Below are positions 1 to 8,090 of a stretch of DNA of 37,638 nt, one piece after another. The stretch covers positions 1 to 37,638 of the forward strand of contig JBDTCS010000247.1 of NCBI GenBank assembly GCA_039923455.1, read 5' to 3'. The stretch's first letter is position 1. Each line of letters begins with the position of its first letter. This stretch comes from JBDTCS01 sp039923455 (lineage in GTDB: Bacteria > Bacteroidota > Ignavibacteria > Palsa-1295). The notes below the pieces were generated by a model, which was not told where the DNA came from, made no database searches, and saw only the letters and a program-made list of their open reading frames with translations. Made by a program: the position numbers and the translations under genes.

Positions 1-170
1 GGAAACCACTCGTGCCACGCTTCGACACCTTCAGTCTTCCAGATCTTTGTGTATTCCATCAACTCATCTTCGACTTGACGCGGCATCGCACCGAGCGAGT
101 TCGAGATCATGTAGCAACTCGTCTCGAGAATTGGAAACTGTTTGCGGTATTTTTCTGCGAGTGGATCCAT
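1..170 (-). CDS. kynU: Kynureninase, N-terminal fragment (cut by window edge)
   Basis: The minus strand is open from an ATG at 170 to the left edge, giving 56 residues. The reading MDPLAEKYRKQFPILE followed by SNSLGAMP is the typical kynureninase N-terminus, where the small-domain segment precedes the PLP-binding core. Kynureninase is a PLP enzyme that cleaves kynurenine to anthranilate plus alanine, or 3-hydroxykynurenine to 3-hydroxyanthranilate. The catalytic lysine lies outside the window. The gene starts 37 bp after the stop of tryptophan 2,3-dioxygenase on the same strand, and this pairing independently supports the call because the two enzymes act in one pathway. No Shine-Dalgarno motif is visible before the ATG. 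Whether the gene is intact cannot be judged here. Confidence 0.85.
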   Translation of the reverse strand, partial: MDPLAEKYRKQFPILETSCYMISNSLGAMPRQVEDELMEYTKIWKTEGVEAWHEWF

Positions 171-207
171 GATAGACTATTCGTTGATGAAGAAAAATGT
201 GAGGAGG

Positions 208-1257
208 TTATGCTGTGGTGTCGGTTTGCTCCGCTTCGGGCCGGATAGCTTTGAAGGCTTCACGAAGTTCGGGAAAGCAGCGTTGTTCCGCGATCGACTT
301 TGCAAGATACTCTGCCCAATTCGTATCGCCTGTCCCGCGCGGTGCCTTTGCAAGATGCTTCGCGGCTGCCCGAAGATGCCACTGCTTCCACGCGATGATA
401 CCTTCATCAAATCGAAGTAGCTCCTCGGCGAGTGCTATCAGGTCGGCCGCACTACCTTCGGAAAGCACTGACTCGTATAGATCGCTGCCCGTTGATTTTG
501 AGTGCATTCGCTCACCTACGACAAGCTGAAATGCGAGCCTCAATGAGTTTGGATTCCGATCATTGTAGAGCGCATCGAAATGCGCGATATACTTTTCTTT
601 GAACTTGATAAGTGTCAGCGTTGGCTCGTTCGTCGTAAGATGCCGTGCAGCACGCTCCCAGTAGAAGGCTGCTTGCTCGTGTGCCGAGTTTTCCGAACGT
701 GCACGCTCGCCGGTTGGCTTCGGGGCATTTGCTGCTGCATTGCGTTCGAGTCCGGCAAGTATTTCGATCACGCGAAATTGCGCCGACTGAAATCCGCTCG
801 ACGTACCGAATGCCTTGCGATAGATCAGAAACTCCTCACTCGACAAACCATCGATAAGCACACTAAAGCTGTGCGAAAGCAGATCGAAATATCTATTGAC
901 TCGGCTGATCGCGTCGGTTGCATTCGAGATATCCGCTGGCACGGCAAGTAAAGATCGAATGGCTCGCTCGATTTCATGCAAAGCAAGTCGAAACCAAAGC
1001 TCCGTTTGCTGATGATAGACCTTGAAGATCAACTCATCGTGATAATCGGTGAGCGTGGTTTGCAGCGAAAGCAGCGTCGGAGTTTGAATGTAGTCATCAT
1101 AGGTGATCTCCTTTCGGACGACGCCACCCTCAATGTAGTCCGCGGCACGATCGCCATAGCGCGCCTTGAGCGCCTCGACCGCCTGATCAAGCTCGATTGT
1201 TACTTCTTCTTTCGTACGCTCTTTTTTAGGGTATCCTGATGGGCGGGACTCACTCAC
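208..1257 (-). CDS. kynA: Tryptophan 2,3-dioxygenase
   Basis: A 349-residue heme dioxygenase that opens the indole ring of L-tryptophan with O2 to give N-formylkynurenine, the first step of the kynurenine pathway. Seen in sequence: YDDYIQTP near residue 53; HQQTELWF with the substrate-side histidine at H82; GFQSAQFRVIE with the carboxylate-binding arginine at R162; the predicted proximal heme histidine H294 in AWKQWHLR; and the substrate loop GTGD at 308-311, followed by the C-terminal FPEL. The length lies between the common bacterial form (about 280) and the human form (about 400), with roughly 45 extra N-terminal residues. The start is GTG at 1257; an in-frame TAG lies a few codons upstream, so no longer start exists. 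It lies 72 bp after the lysine aminotransferase gene and 37 bp before kynU, so co-transcription is likely. Formamidase (the intermediate step) is not in the window. Confidence 0.93.
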   Translation of the reverse strand: MSESRPSGYPKKERTKEEVTIELDQAVEALKARYGDRAADYIEGGVVRKEITYDDYIQTPTLLSLQTTLTDYHDELIFKVYHQQTELWFRLALHEIERAIRSLLAVPADISNATDAISRVNRYFDLLSHSFSVLIDGLSSEEFLIYRKAFGTSSGFQSAQFRVIEILAGLERNAAANAPKPTGERARSENSAHEQAAFYWERAARHLTTNEPTLTLIKFKEKYIAHFDALYNDRNPNSLRLAFQLVVGERMHSKSTGSDLYESVLSEGSAADLIALAEELLRFDEGIIAWKQWHLRAAAKHLAKAPRGTGDTNWAEYLAKSIAEQRCFPELREAFKAIRPEAEQTDTTA

Positions 1258-1329
1258 AAAGTATGCTGGCTAATGGTGATAAAAAATCTCGTGTGGCTAA
1301 TACGTGTTGCATGATCAGATGATGCGAAC

Positions 1330-2775
1330 TCAATAGTCTCGGACCGCGAGTGTTTTTAATTGCTCGCGAATAATATTCAGCCCAAGATCAAGATCTGCTT
1401 GCTTGATATTAAGCGCGGGGCGAAAACGTATTGAGCGATCACCGCAACCAATAACGATCAGGCCCGCATCATAACACTTTTGCTTTAGGAGATCGCGCAT
1501 CTGTGCTTCGGAAAGATCAAATGCACAGAAAAGCCCGAGCCCCCGCGCACTCTCAACAAGCGTCGGAAACTCCGCTTGAATCTTCTGAAGCTGTGTCTGC
1601 AAGTACTCGCCCATGACCGCTGCGTTATGCACGAGATCTTCTTCTTCGATGATCTCCAGATAGCGCTGAAAGCGGATCATGTCAACAAGATTGCCACCCC
1701 AGGTGGAGTTCAATCTGCTGGATTTGAGAAACACATTATCGTGTACCTCATCAACGCGTCTCGAAGCAAGCAATCCACACACTTGCGTCTTCTTACCAAA
1801 CGTCATGATGTCGGGTTTCACAAAATGTTCATGCGCCCACATCTTGCCCGTGAGTCCAACGCCGGTTTGCACTTCATCGAAAATAAGCATCACATCATTT
1901 TCGTCCGCAATCGTTCGAAGACTCTCAAAGAAGCGTTTGCTAAAATGATGATCGCCGCCTTCACCTTGAATCGGTTCTATGATGATCGAAGCGATATGAT
2001 CGGGATTGTTCATCAGCGCTTCTTTGATCTGCTGAATCGCGAGTGTTTCGTCTTTTATTGCAAGCGCCTTGTTCGCTTCGTTCTGCGGAAAATGCAAGAA
2101 CGGTGCTTCAACGCGTGGCCAGTCTTTAAACTTCGGGAAATAGAGCGTCTTGTTCGGGTCCGTATTCGTAAGCGACATGGTGTAACCCGAACGACCGTGA
2201 AACGCATGTCGGAAATGCAAGACCAGATGTCCGCGCTCTTCCGTATAACCTTTCATGTAGTTTTTTCGAACCTTCCAATCGAACGCGATCTTGAGTGCGT
2301 TTTCGACTGCGAGTGCTCCGCCTTCAATCAAAAAAAGATGGGGCAAATATTCCGGAATCGCCACACGGTCGAACGTCTCAACGAATTCCGCCATTTCGAC
2401 CGTATAAGCATCCGAACTTGACGGCTTGTTTACCGCGGCCCTCATTAATTTTTTCTGAAACTCCGGCTCGAACATCTTCGGATGATTCATTCCGATCGGG
2501 CAGGATGCAAAGAAGGTGAAAAAGTCCAAAAAGCGTTTGCCGGTGCGTGCATCTTGTATCCAGCAGCCTTGCGAGTGCTCAAGATCGACAACGAGGTCAA
2601 ATCCATCAACCAGCATGTGCTTTGCCAGCGTCTCGTGGACCTTATTCGGAGCAACAGAAGCCCTTTCCAGCCCTTTTCCGGGGATAGGAGAGCTCGAGGG
2701 ATGAATTACACCGTTGGAGCCCCCGTTCGAAGCTTGGATGGGCACGGTGGGTGTGAGTACTTCCTGCTCTTTCAT
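1330..2775 (-). CDS. lat: L-lysine 6-transaminase (class III PLP aminotransferase)
   Basis: A 481-residue class III aminotransferase. It most resembles L-lysine 6-transaminases, which move the epsilon-amino group of lysine to 2-oxoglutarate and yield 2-aminoadipate 6-semialdehyde (piperideine-6-carboxylate). Seen: the substrate-entry segment FFASCPIGMNHPK (residues 88-100), an HAFHGRSGYT loop around 190, IIEPIQGEGGD at 265-275, FDEVQTG at 299-305 with the PLP-ring aspartate D300, and FGKKTQVCG at 326-334 carrying the Schiff-base lysine (K328 or K329). FGKKTQVCG is a signature I associate with LAT rather than ornithine or GABA aminotransferases. About 40 low-complexity N-terminal residues precede the conserved fold, so a later start is conceivable. 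It lies upstream of kynA-kynU on the same strand, which suggests an amino-acid catabolic unit. Confidence 0.88.
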   Translation of the reverse strand: MKEQEVLTPTVPIQASNGGSNGVIHPSSSPIPGKGLERASVAPNKVHETLAKHMLVDGFDLVVDLEHSQGCWIQDARTGKRFLDFFTFFASCPIGMNHPKMFEPEFQKKLMRAAVNKPSSSDAYTVEMAEFVETFDRVAIPEYLPHLFLIEGGALAVENALKIAFDWKVRKNYMKGYTEERGHLVLHFRHAFHGRSGYTMSLTNTDPNKTLYFPKFKDWPRVEAPFLHFPQNEANKALAIKDETLAIQQIKEALMNNPDHIASIIIEPIQGEGGDHHFSKRFFESLRTIADENDVMLIFDEVQTGVGLTGKMWAHEHFVKPDIMTFGKKTQVCGLLASRRVDEVHDNVFLKSSRLNSTWGGNLVDMIRFQRYLEIIEEEDLVHNAAVMGEYLQTQLQKIQAEFPTLVESARGLGLFCAFDLSEAQMRDLLKQKCYDAGLIVIGCGDRSIRFRPALNIKQADLDLGLNIIREQLKTLAVRDY

Positions 2776-2958
2776 AATCAGTTCGACTCCAAAATATGGC
2801 GTTTTTGGGTTGGAATCAGCAATTAAGCCGAAATTGAGGCACTACAAGTAGCACCCAGCATTAGTCGCTAAATAAAAATATTTCAAAGTTCGAACAAACT
2901 AAGGCTACGGAATCGTTTTCGAAGCAGGAAAACCTACCATCACATAAAATAGCTACCG
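2776..2958. promoter_or_regulatory. Divergent intergenic region between lat and ispE
   Basis: This 183 bp, AT-rich gap must carry the promoters of lat (minus) and ispE (plus). On the minus strand a TTG at about 2818-2820 is followed after roughly 23 bases by TATTTTGG, which approaches the Bacteroidota -33/-7 pattern (TTG, then TAnnTTTG) but lacks one base. No convincing plus-strand box was found. The gap is too short for, and shows no sign of, a lysine riboswitch. Confidence 0.3.
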
Positions 2959-3819
2959 ATGACGAGCCTTGAACCGAGAGAATATGTAGCGAAAAGCAAG
3001 ATTAATCTTGGCCTCGAGATACTTCGCAAACGACCGGACGGCTATCATGATCTGAATACACTCTTTTATGCGTTGTCCGAACCACACGACCAACTTCTCG
3101 TCACTTCTTCGAATGCATTCAGCTTGACGTCATCCGATCCCTCACTCAATCTTGGCGATTCGAATCTCATCGTTCGAGCGATGCGTGCTTTTTCGGAGCG
3201 TACAAATACGCCAGTGCCCGAAGTTCACATTCATCTGGAAAAAAATATTCCGATCGGTGCAGGATTGGGTGGAGGTTCGAGCGACGCTGCTACGACGCTA
3301 CGTATTTGCAACGATCTTTCGGGCGGACTCTTAACACTCGCGGAGCTTTTCGGTCTCGGTGCGAAGCTTGGTGCGGACGTGAATTTTTTTCTGCAGGATA
3401 CTCAAGCCACACTCGCTTCAGGAATTGGTGATGTGCTTTTACTCACGCATCTCAAACTTTCGAATCCTATTCTCGTCGTCAAGCCGATGGGAATCTCGAT
3501 CTCGACAAAAGAAGCGTATGCGGATTTGCAACTCGAGAGCGACCGACATCCAACCGATCTCGTTCATCCATTCAGAGATTCAGATCACACCCGCTTGCGT
3601 AGTGTAATCCTCAATGATATGGAGCGCGGAGCCTTTGTGCGACATCCGGAATTGCAAGTGCTCAAACAGCAACTCTATGATCTTGGCGCGTATTTCGCAC
3701 TGATGAGTGGAAGCGGATCGTCACTGTTTGGTATCTTTGCGAACGAGGATCTCGCAAAACGAGCGCAGGTTGTTCTGCGCTCGGGTGGGAATCAAGTATT
3801 TCTAAATCTCTCAAAATAA
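2959..3819 (+). CDS. ispE: 4-diphosphocytidyl-2-C-methyl-D-erythritol kinase
   Basis: A GHMP-family kinase of the non-mevalonate (MEP) isoprenoid pathway that phosphorylates the 2-hydroxyl of CDP-methylerythritol with ATP. Seen: AKSKINLGLEI near the N-terminus with the catalytic lysine K14; the RPDGYHDLNT substrate segment (25-34); the glycine-rich ATP loop GAGLGGGSSDAA at 100-111; GADVNFFL with the catalytic aspartate D140; and the C-terminal GHMP motif LMSGSGSSLFG. At 286 residues it is the usual family length. It is the only gene I support on the plus strand here. It is divergent from lat and its stop lies only 10 bp from the stop of the convergent neighbour, with no terminator hairpin between them. 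Confidence 0.95.
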   Translation: MTSLEPREYVAKSKINLGLEILRKRPDGYHDLNTLFYALSEPHDQLLVTSSNAFSLTSSDPSLNLGDSNLIVRAMRAFSERTNTPVPEVHIHLEKNIPIGAGLGGGSSDAATTLRICNDLSGGLLTLAELFGLGAKLGADVNFFLQDTQATLASGIGDVLLLTHLKLSNPILVVKPMGISISTKEAYADLQLESDRHPTDLVHPFRDSDHTRLRSVILNDMERGAFVRHPELQVLKQQLYDLGAYFALMSGSGSSLFGIFANEDLAKRAQVVLRSGGNQVFLNLSK

Positions 3820-3829
3820 AACTCAACCC

Positions 3830-4753
3830 TCAAAAACGCAACTCCAGATTCGCCGTAGGCATATAACCGAGCGTTCCATCGGGATAGTGCATTCGCAGCA
3901 ACTCACCGTGCAATCGCAAAGCGGAGTTATGATCCTTGGCGACAAGCGCCGCATCGATCGCCGAGAGAATGTGATTGAGTATCACACCATATAAAAAATC
4001 ATCCGCCACTTCGTATTGATAATTCATCGTCTGCCGCATATCGGCGTGACGCTGATAATCAGGCGAATGATTCGGATCAACATCGGGTGCATCCACCCAG
4101 CCTTTCGTGAATTGAATATATTTTGAGATCAACTCATAATACTGTTGCGACCCACGCGTAGGAAGCCGGTGCGTAAAGTCGGCGAATTGTAGCGCGTTGA
4201 GTGTATCCTCCTCTGCGTTGATCTGCGAAAAATTATTCTTGTCGGTGATCAAGCTTGCCTTTCCTTTTGTCGCAAGGAGCGAGTCGAGATAATTGGAGTA
4301 CCGTGTTGGAAGCCACAGTGAATCCGCCCACGCATGAAACGCCACGAGGGAATCATCACCGCGATTCGTCCAGCGATAACGGCCGTACCAAAGTCCGCCT
4401 TCCAGCACTGTGAAGATAGCACCACGCCAGATCTGATCGCCAACATAATATTCACCAAGACCCGGAATGACGAGCGACAATCCAGCAGCGAGCAATCCAC
4501 TCTTCTCGCCCGGAAGTTTAGCGACCTTCTCTTCACCGAATAGTGAGCGCTTTATGCTCTGCATCCCAGCTGGGTCATCGCTGTTTGGAACTGCCGACAT
4601 TAATTCATACTCAGCAACAATCCTGTTCGGCGGCGTGGTAAATATTTGCGCCGGCGTTGCCCCGTTTGGCGTCTCACGGAATTGCGCAAAGACACCTCCG
4701 CAAAATATCTGCACAAGAAAAACGAGAGCGACTAATCTTACAACTGTTTTCAT
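3830..4753 (-). CDS. Secreted/membrane-associated protein resembling DUF5683-type proteins
   Basis: A 307-residue protein that I do not recognise as any enzyme. It begins with a signal peptide (hydrophobic core at about residues 5-20, cleavage near VFAQ-F). Residues 80-120 hold a short hydrophobic module, LVIPGLGEYYVGDQIWRGA then a second hydrophobic stretch. It resembles the PGLGQ-Y-x-G-x-x-x-KG module of DUF5683-like envelope proteins in Bacteroidota. A second conserved-looking stretch near the C-terminus (LNHILSAIDAALVAK) also matches that class in style. The middle is hydrophilic and rich in aromatic residues and aspartate. The gene starts 24 bp after the barrel fusion gene and is the last of the porU-porV run, so it is probably co-transcribed and acts in the envelope. 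Function unknown. Confidence 0.7.
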   Translation of the reverse strand: MKTVVRLVALVFLVQIFCGGVFAQFRETPNGATPAQIFTTPPNRIVAEYELMSAVPNSDDPAGMQSIKRSLFGEEKVAKLPGEKSGLLAAGLSLVIPGLGEYYVGDQIWRGAIFTVLEGGLWYGRYRWTNRGDDSLVAFHAWADSLWLPTRYSNYLDSLLATKGKASLITDKNNFSQINAEEDTLNALQFADFTHRLPTRGSQQYYELISKYIQFTKGWVDAPDVDPNHSPDYQRHADMRQTMNYQYEVADDFLYGVILNHILSAIDAALVAKDHNSALRLHGELLRMHYPDGTLGYMPTANLELRF

Positions 4754-4777
4754 ATACTTATTTCATTCCTTCGATCA

Positions 4778-7700
4778 TCATCGAACACCGCTCGCCGCAC
4801 CGTTCACGTAACGCTGTGGAGCCGCGAGTTGACCACCGGCAGGTTGCGAAAAATTGAACGTGAAGAGCACACCCGCATAATAACGCATCTCATGTCCATA
4901 ACTGACATCCGCGAGCGTACCATCCGAGCGACGTGCTTGAAACGTGAACTGATCGAGCCCATACGCCGCACTAACAAATATTGCCGTCGGTACGGAGTAC
5001 CAACTAAACGTCTCCAATCGCAACTCCGCTCCGACGTCTCGTCTTAAACTATGCTGCACCTGATCCTTGAACTTTGTACCAAGGGACTCTCCGTCTTGCA
5101 ACGAAAATGCAACTGCTGCATCGGCAAACAACCCAAAATATAGTTTGTCAAAATAGAGTTGCAGCACGCGTGTATCAAGGTTGTTCGAGATAGGAAAAAG
5201 ATAACGCAACTGCGCAGACATGAGATGCGTACCCGATAGCGCGTAATACGGATATCCTCGCACACCCGCAATACCACCGGCATACATGTGGAAAAACGAA
5301 TCGACGGGGAATGCGGTATTGAATAAACCAGCCGCACGAATATGAAATCCCCAACCGTCATACTGCGAGAAGAGATTGTACGAATGATCGTACTCGGCGT
5401 CGAGTCTAAGAAAATTGTAGTTGCTGTAGTTCGGAACGGGCAAGCCATCTTGAATCGTGCGACCACGAAGGAGCTTGTCATTCTCCAGATCCACTCTCGC
5501 CTTCAGATACCATCCGATCGGGTTAATCGTCTCTGTGCGTGTCGGTCCGATCTGATTCGTCCAATAGGAAAGCGACAAGTCACTGCCCTTGAAATAATCA
5601 TCATTCGAACTACCCACGGTTTGCTGATTGCTCGGCAAAAGAAATTGCTCGGTTCGACTGGTGTAGATCGAGTAGGTGTAGCCGAGCTTGAGAAAATGAT
5701 CGCTCGCAAAGATCGGATGCGTTATGCCGCCGTCGAATGTTAGAAAGTTGATCGAATAGTTTGTGTTGACTGTGTCGATTCCAAATACTTCTTGCAGCGT
5801 GCCTGGGCTTCGCGTGGAGTTCGAAACATTCAGATCGAGCAATGGAAAGAAATCGAATGCACTGAAGATCTGCGTGTTGGTCGAGACCCCTGCAAAAAGA
5901 TCTCGCTCGAAATTCTTGTTGATCACCGCACCCGCCGAAAGCGAAAGCCTTCCGAGCACATCACTCGAGAATGCATAGAGCCCAAACCAAATGTTATCGA
6001 GACCGCTCCCCTTCGGATTGTAGTAATCATACCGGAGCACTGGCACAAACGATAGCCCATTGTACACATTTTTGTAAGGAGTCGCCTGCGCTTCCGGTGT
6101 CAGACGATCATCGTAGCTGCGAAGTTTTTTCCAGTCGGTTGTATCGCTCGCGGATTTCTCACTCATGTTCGCACGAACCGCGAAGGGTGGACGCACCGTT
6201 CCGAATTCATCGCGCGCATCTTTACTGTATTCGTTGTTCGCAAAGCTCGTATCACGAACGATAACGTTACCTGTTACTTGATGAATCTTATATCCATCGG
6301 AGGTATAATCTGAAAAGAGCAACGCGAGTGTATCGCCACTCATACGCCCTGAAGGCATGAACGCACCGCCGACTACATTAGTCTGCTGAACCATCGCCTT
6401 CGTTGCGAGATCATACTTGTATATATTAAATATTCCGGTTTTGTTGCTCGAGACAAGAAGTTCGTGCTCGTTCAGCACACTCGGAGAGCGAACGTCATAC
6501 TCTTTCGGTGTGAGAATCTCGAAGCCATTCCCTGCTGTGTCGATTTTTGCGAGTTCGCGTTCATCGCGAAGTGCATAATCAAAATAGATCGTCCGACCAT
6601 CGACCGATAGTGTCGGATTATATATCTGTTCGCTACTTTTGAAGTGTGTGAGCAATTGCAACTTCCCACCTGACTTTGCAACTTTCGCAATATTCGAAGT
6701 GCCGTCCTTTATAGTCAAGCAATAGACAGTCTGCTCATCGGCGGAATAGATCGGAGCTGTTGCGCGCGCCAGTTCTGTTAGTCGGCGCTCTTCCTTTTTA
6801 TCAAGATCGTATTCGAATACATCAAAAAATCTGTCGCCGTATATAGATGGTGGGCTCCTGCGCGCATAGAGCAATCGCTTTCCATCTTTCGAGAAAGCTA
6901 CGCGTGAATAGACTGTCCCCTTTGTCGGAATGCGCTCCTCGGTTCGAGCCTTGCGATCGACAACATACATGAACTCGGCAGTGTAATCGCTCGTCTTGTT
7001 GGAGATATACGCGAACTTCGATCCATCCGGAGAGAACACAGGATACAGATTCATGTAGCCAATCTGCTCTATCGCCGTGTCACCCTCGCGTCGATCTGCC
7101 ATGATGGATGCAACACGCGTCGTGTAACTCTCCTTCAGATGTGCTGACCACTCCTTAAAAAGTTGATCGGTAGAAATTCCGATTGACTTGGAAATCGCGC
7201 CATCGATCGAAGTTGCAAAGACGCCCTGCATGTTCGCAGATATCTCGCGAAGTTTGGTGTCGCCGTATTGCCCGGCGATATAACTCGTGAGTGCATAGCC
7301 TTGATTGTAGCTTGATTCATTTCCGAGCGTCGTCTTACCGAACGTCGCCATTTCGCGAAACGTGAGCAGCTTTCCATCGAGTGCGCGCATACGCAGAATC
7401 ATATCACGATGTGCGTCCCACGTTTCATATCCGAATAGCGGGCGATTGAATTGTGCGGTTCCCTCAGAGAACCAAGCCGGCACGATCGCACCGAGCACAG
7501 GATACGAGATGAGGACATTCGGATACCCAGAAAGAACATCCGGTCTGCGCTCAGCTTCATAACCAAAAGCCTGAAGATAGATCGCCGGAATCTTGCGCGA
7601 GAATTTCATCGCAACTTGCGATTGCACAATATGCGTGAACTCGTGGCTTACGACGTTTCGCAACCAATTGTGTGTGCCACGCAGATCAAAATCGAGCGGG

Positions 7701-8065
7701 TTTGCCCAGATCTCGATCTTGTTATCGAAATAGTAGGCGGCACCGTTGCTATAATCTGCAACGTCTTTAATGATGAGTGAAACTTTGGTATCCGGCTCAT
7801 GACCGTAGAAGGCCGTGAGCGGTCCGTAGACTTCCTCGGCTACTTTCGCAGCTATGCGGGCGGTCCGTTCCGTCCCTTCATGATAGTGCACGTAGAAGTG
7901 GGCGGTCTCGATTGTGAACCAGTTCAATTCTACATGCGCTTCGTTGAATTGCGCAAACACGCTGGTCGAGAATCCAACGCAAAACAGCATTGTGAATACA
8001 GCCAGAAAAGTCGTTCGTACAATTCGAACGACCTGCTGCCGATTAGTGAGGGGTTTTCGTATCAA
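4778..8065 (-). CDS. Outer-membrane fusion: M-A-like metallopeptidase, TolB-type beta-propeller, BamA-like beta-barrel
   Basis: A 1095-residue exported protein with three visible parts. After a signal peptide (cleavage near FAQ-F, residue 39), residues 45-320 look like a gluzincin-type peptidase domain: HEFTH at 141-145 and WFSEGTAQ with the likely third zinc ligand E201. Residues 335-620 carry repeated PD40/TolB-style propeller blades, beginning YPVFSPDGSKFAYIS and followed by similar blades. From about 660 to the end alternating hydrophobic strands, aromatic residues and glycines describe an outer-membrane barrel of the surface-antigen (BamA/TamA) type, for example the segments around GGIAGVRGYPYYALSGTHLMSAQLRY. 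The start is TTG at 8065, the only plausible one ahead of the signal peptide. It begins 25 bp after the M6-like gene. Whether the peptidase faces the periplasm or the surface cannot be told from sequence. Confidence 0.82.
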   Translation of the reverse strand: MIRKPLTNRQQVVRIVRTTFLAVFTMLFCVGFSTSVFAQFNEAHVELNWFTIETAHFYVHYHEGTERTARIAAKVAEEVYGPLTAFYGHEPDTKVSLIIKDVADYSNGAAYYFDNKIEIWANPLDFDLRGTHNWLRNVVSHEFTHIVQSQVAMKFSRKIPAIYLQAFGYEAERRPDVLSGYPNVLISYPVLGAIVPAWFSEGTAQFNRPLFGYETWDAHRDMILRMRALDGKLLTFREMATFGKTTLGNESSYNQGYALTSYIAGQYGDTKLREISANMQGVFATSIDGAISKSIGISTDQLFKEWSAHLKESYTTRVASIMADRREGDTAIEQIGYMNLYPVFSPDGSKFAYISNKTSDYTAEFMYVVDRKARTEERIPTKGTVYSRVAFSKDGKRLLYARRSPPSIYGDRFFDVFEYDLDKKEERRLTELARATAPIYSADEQTVYCLTIKDGTSNIAKVAKSGGKLQLLTHFKSSEQIYNPTLSVDGRTIYFDYALRDERELAKIDTAGNGFEILTPKEYDVRSPSVLNEHELLVSSNKTGIFNIYKYDLATKAMVQQTNVVGGAFMPSGRMSGDTLALLFSDYTSDGYKIHQVTGNVIVRDTSFANNEYSKDARDEFGTVRPPFAVRANMSEKSASDTTDWKKLRSYDDRLTPEAQATPYKNVYNGLSFVPVLRYDYYNPKGSGLDNIWFGLYAFSSDVLGRLSLSAGAVINKNFERDLFAGVSTNTQIFSAFDFFPLLDLNVSNSTRSPGTLQEVFGIDTVNTNYSINFLTFDGGITHPIFASDHFLKLGYTYSIYTSRTEQFLLPSNQQTVGSSNDDYFKGSDLSLSYWTNQIGPTRTETINPIGWYLKARVDLENDKLLRGRTIQDGLPVPNYSNYNFLRLDAEYDHSYNLFSQYDGWGFHIRAAGLFNTAFPVDSFFHMYAGGIAGVRGYPYYALSGTHLMSAQLRYLFPISNNLDTRVLQLYFDKLYFGLFADAAVAFSLQDGESLGTKFKDQVQHSLRRDVGAELRLETFSWYSVPTAIFVSAAYGLDQFTFQARRSDGTLADVSYGHEMRYYAGVLFTFNFSQPAGGQLAAPQRYVNGAASGVR

Positions 8066-8090
8066 TCGGAAAATGATTTGGAAGATCCTA

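Noticed and set aside
1576..2421. 281-codon open frame on the plus strand
   Set aside because: It lies fully antisense to lat, and its translation is rich in R, H and C with no domain pattern. It is a shadow of the real gene.
2776..2958. Lysine riboswitch before the lysine aminotransferase gene
   Set aside because: The gap is shorter than an L-box needs once both promoters are allowed for, and none of its conserved loops is seen.
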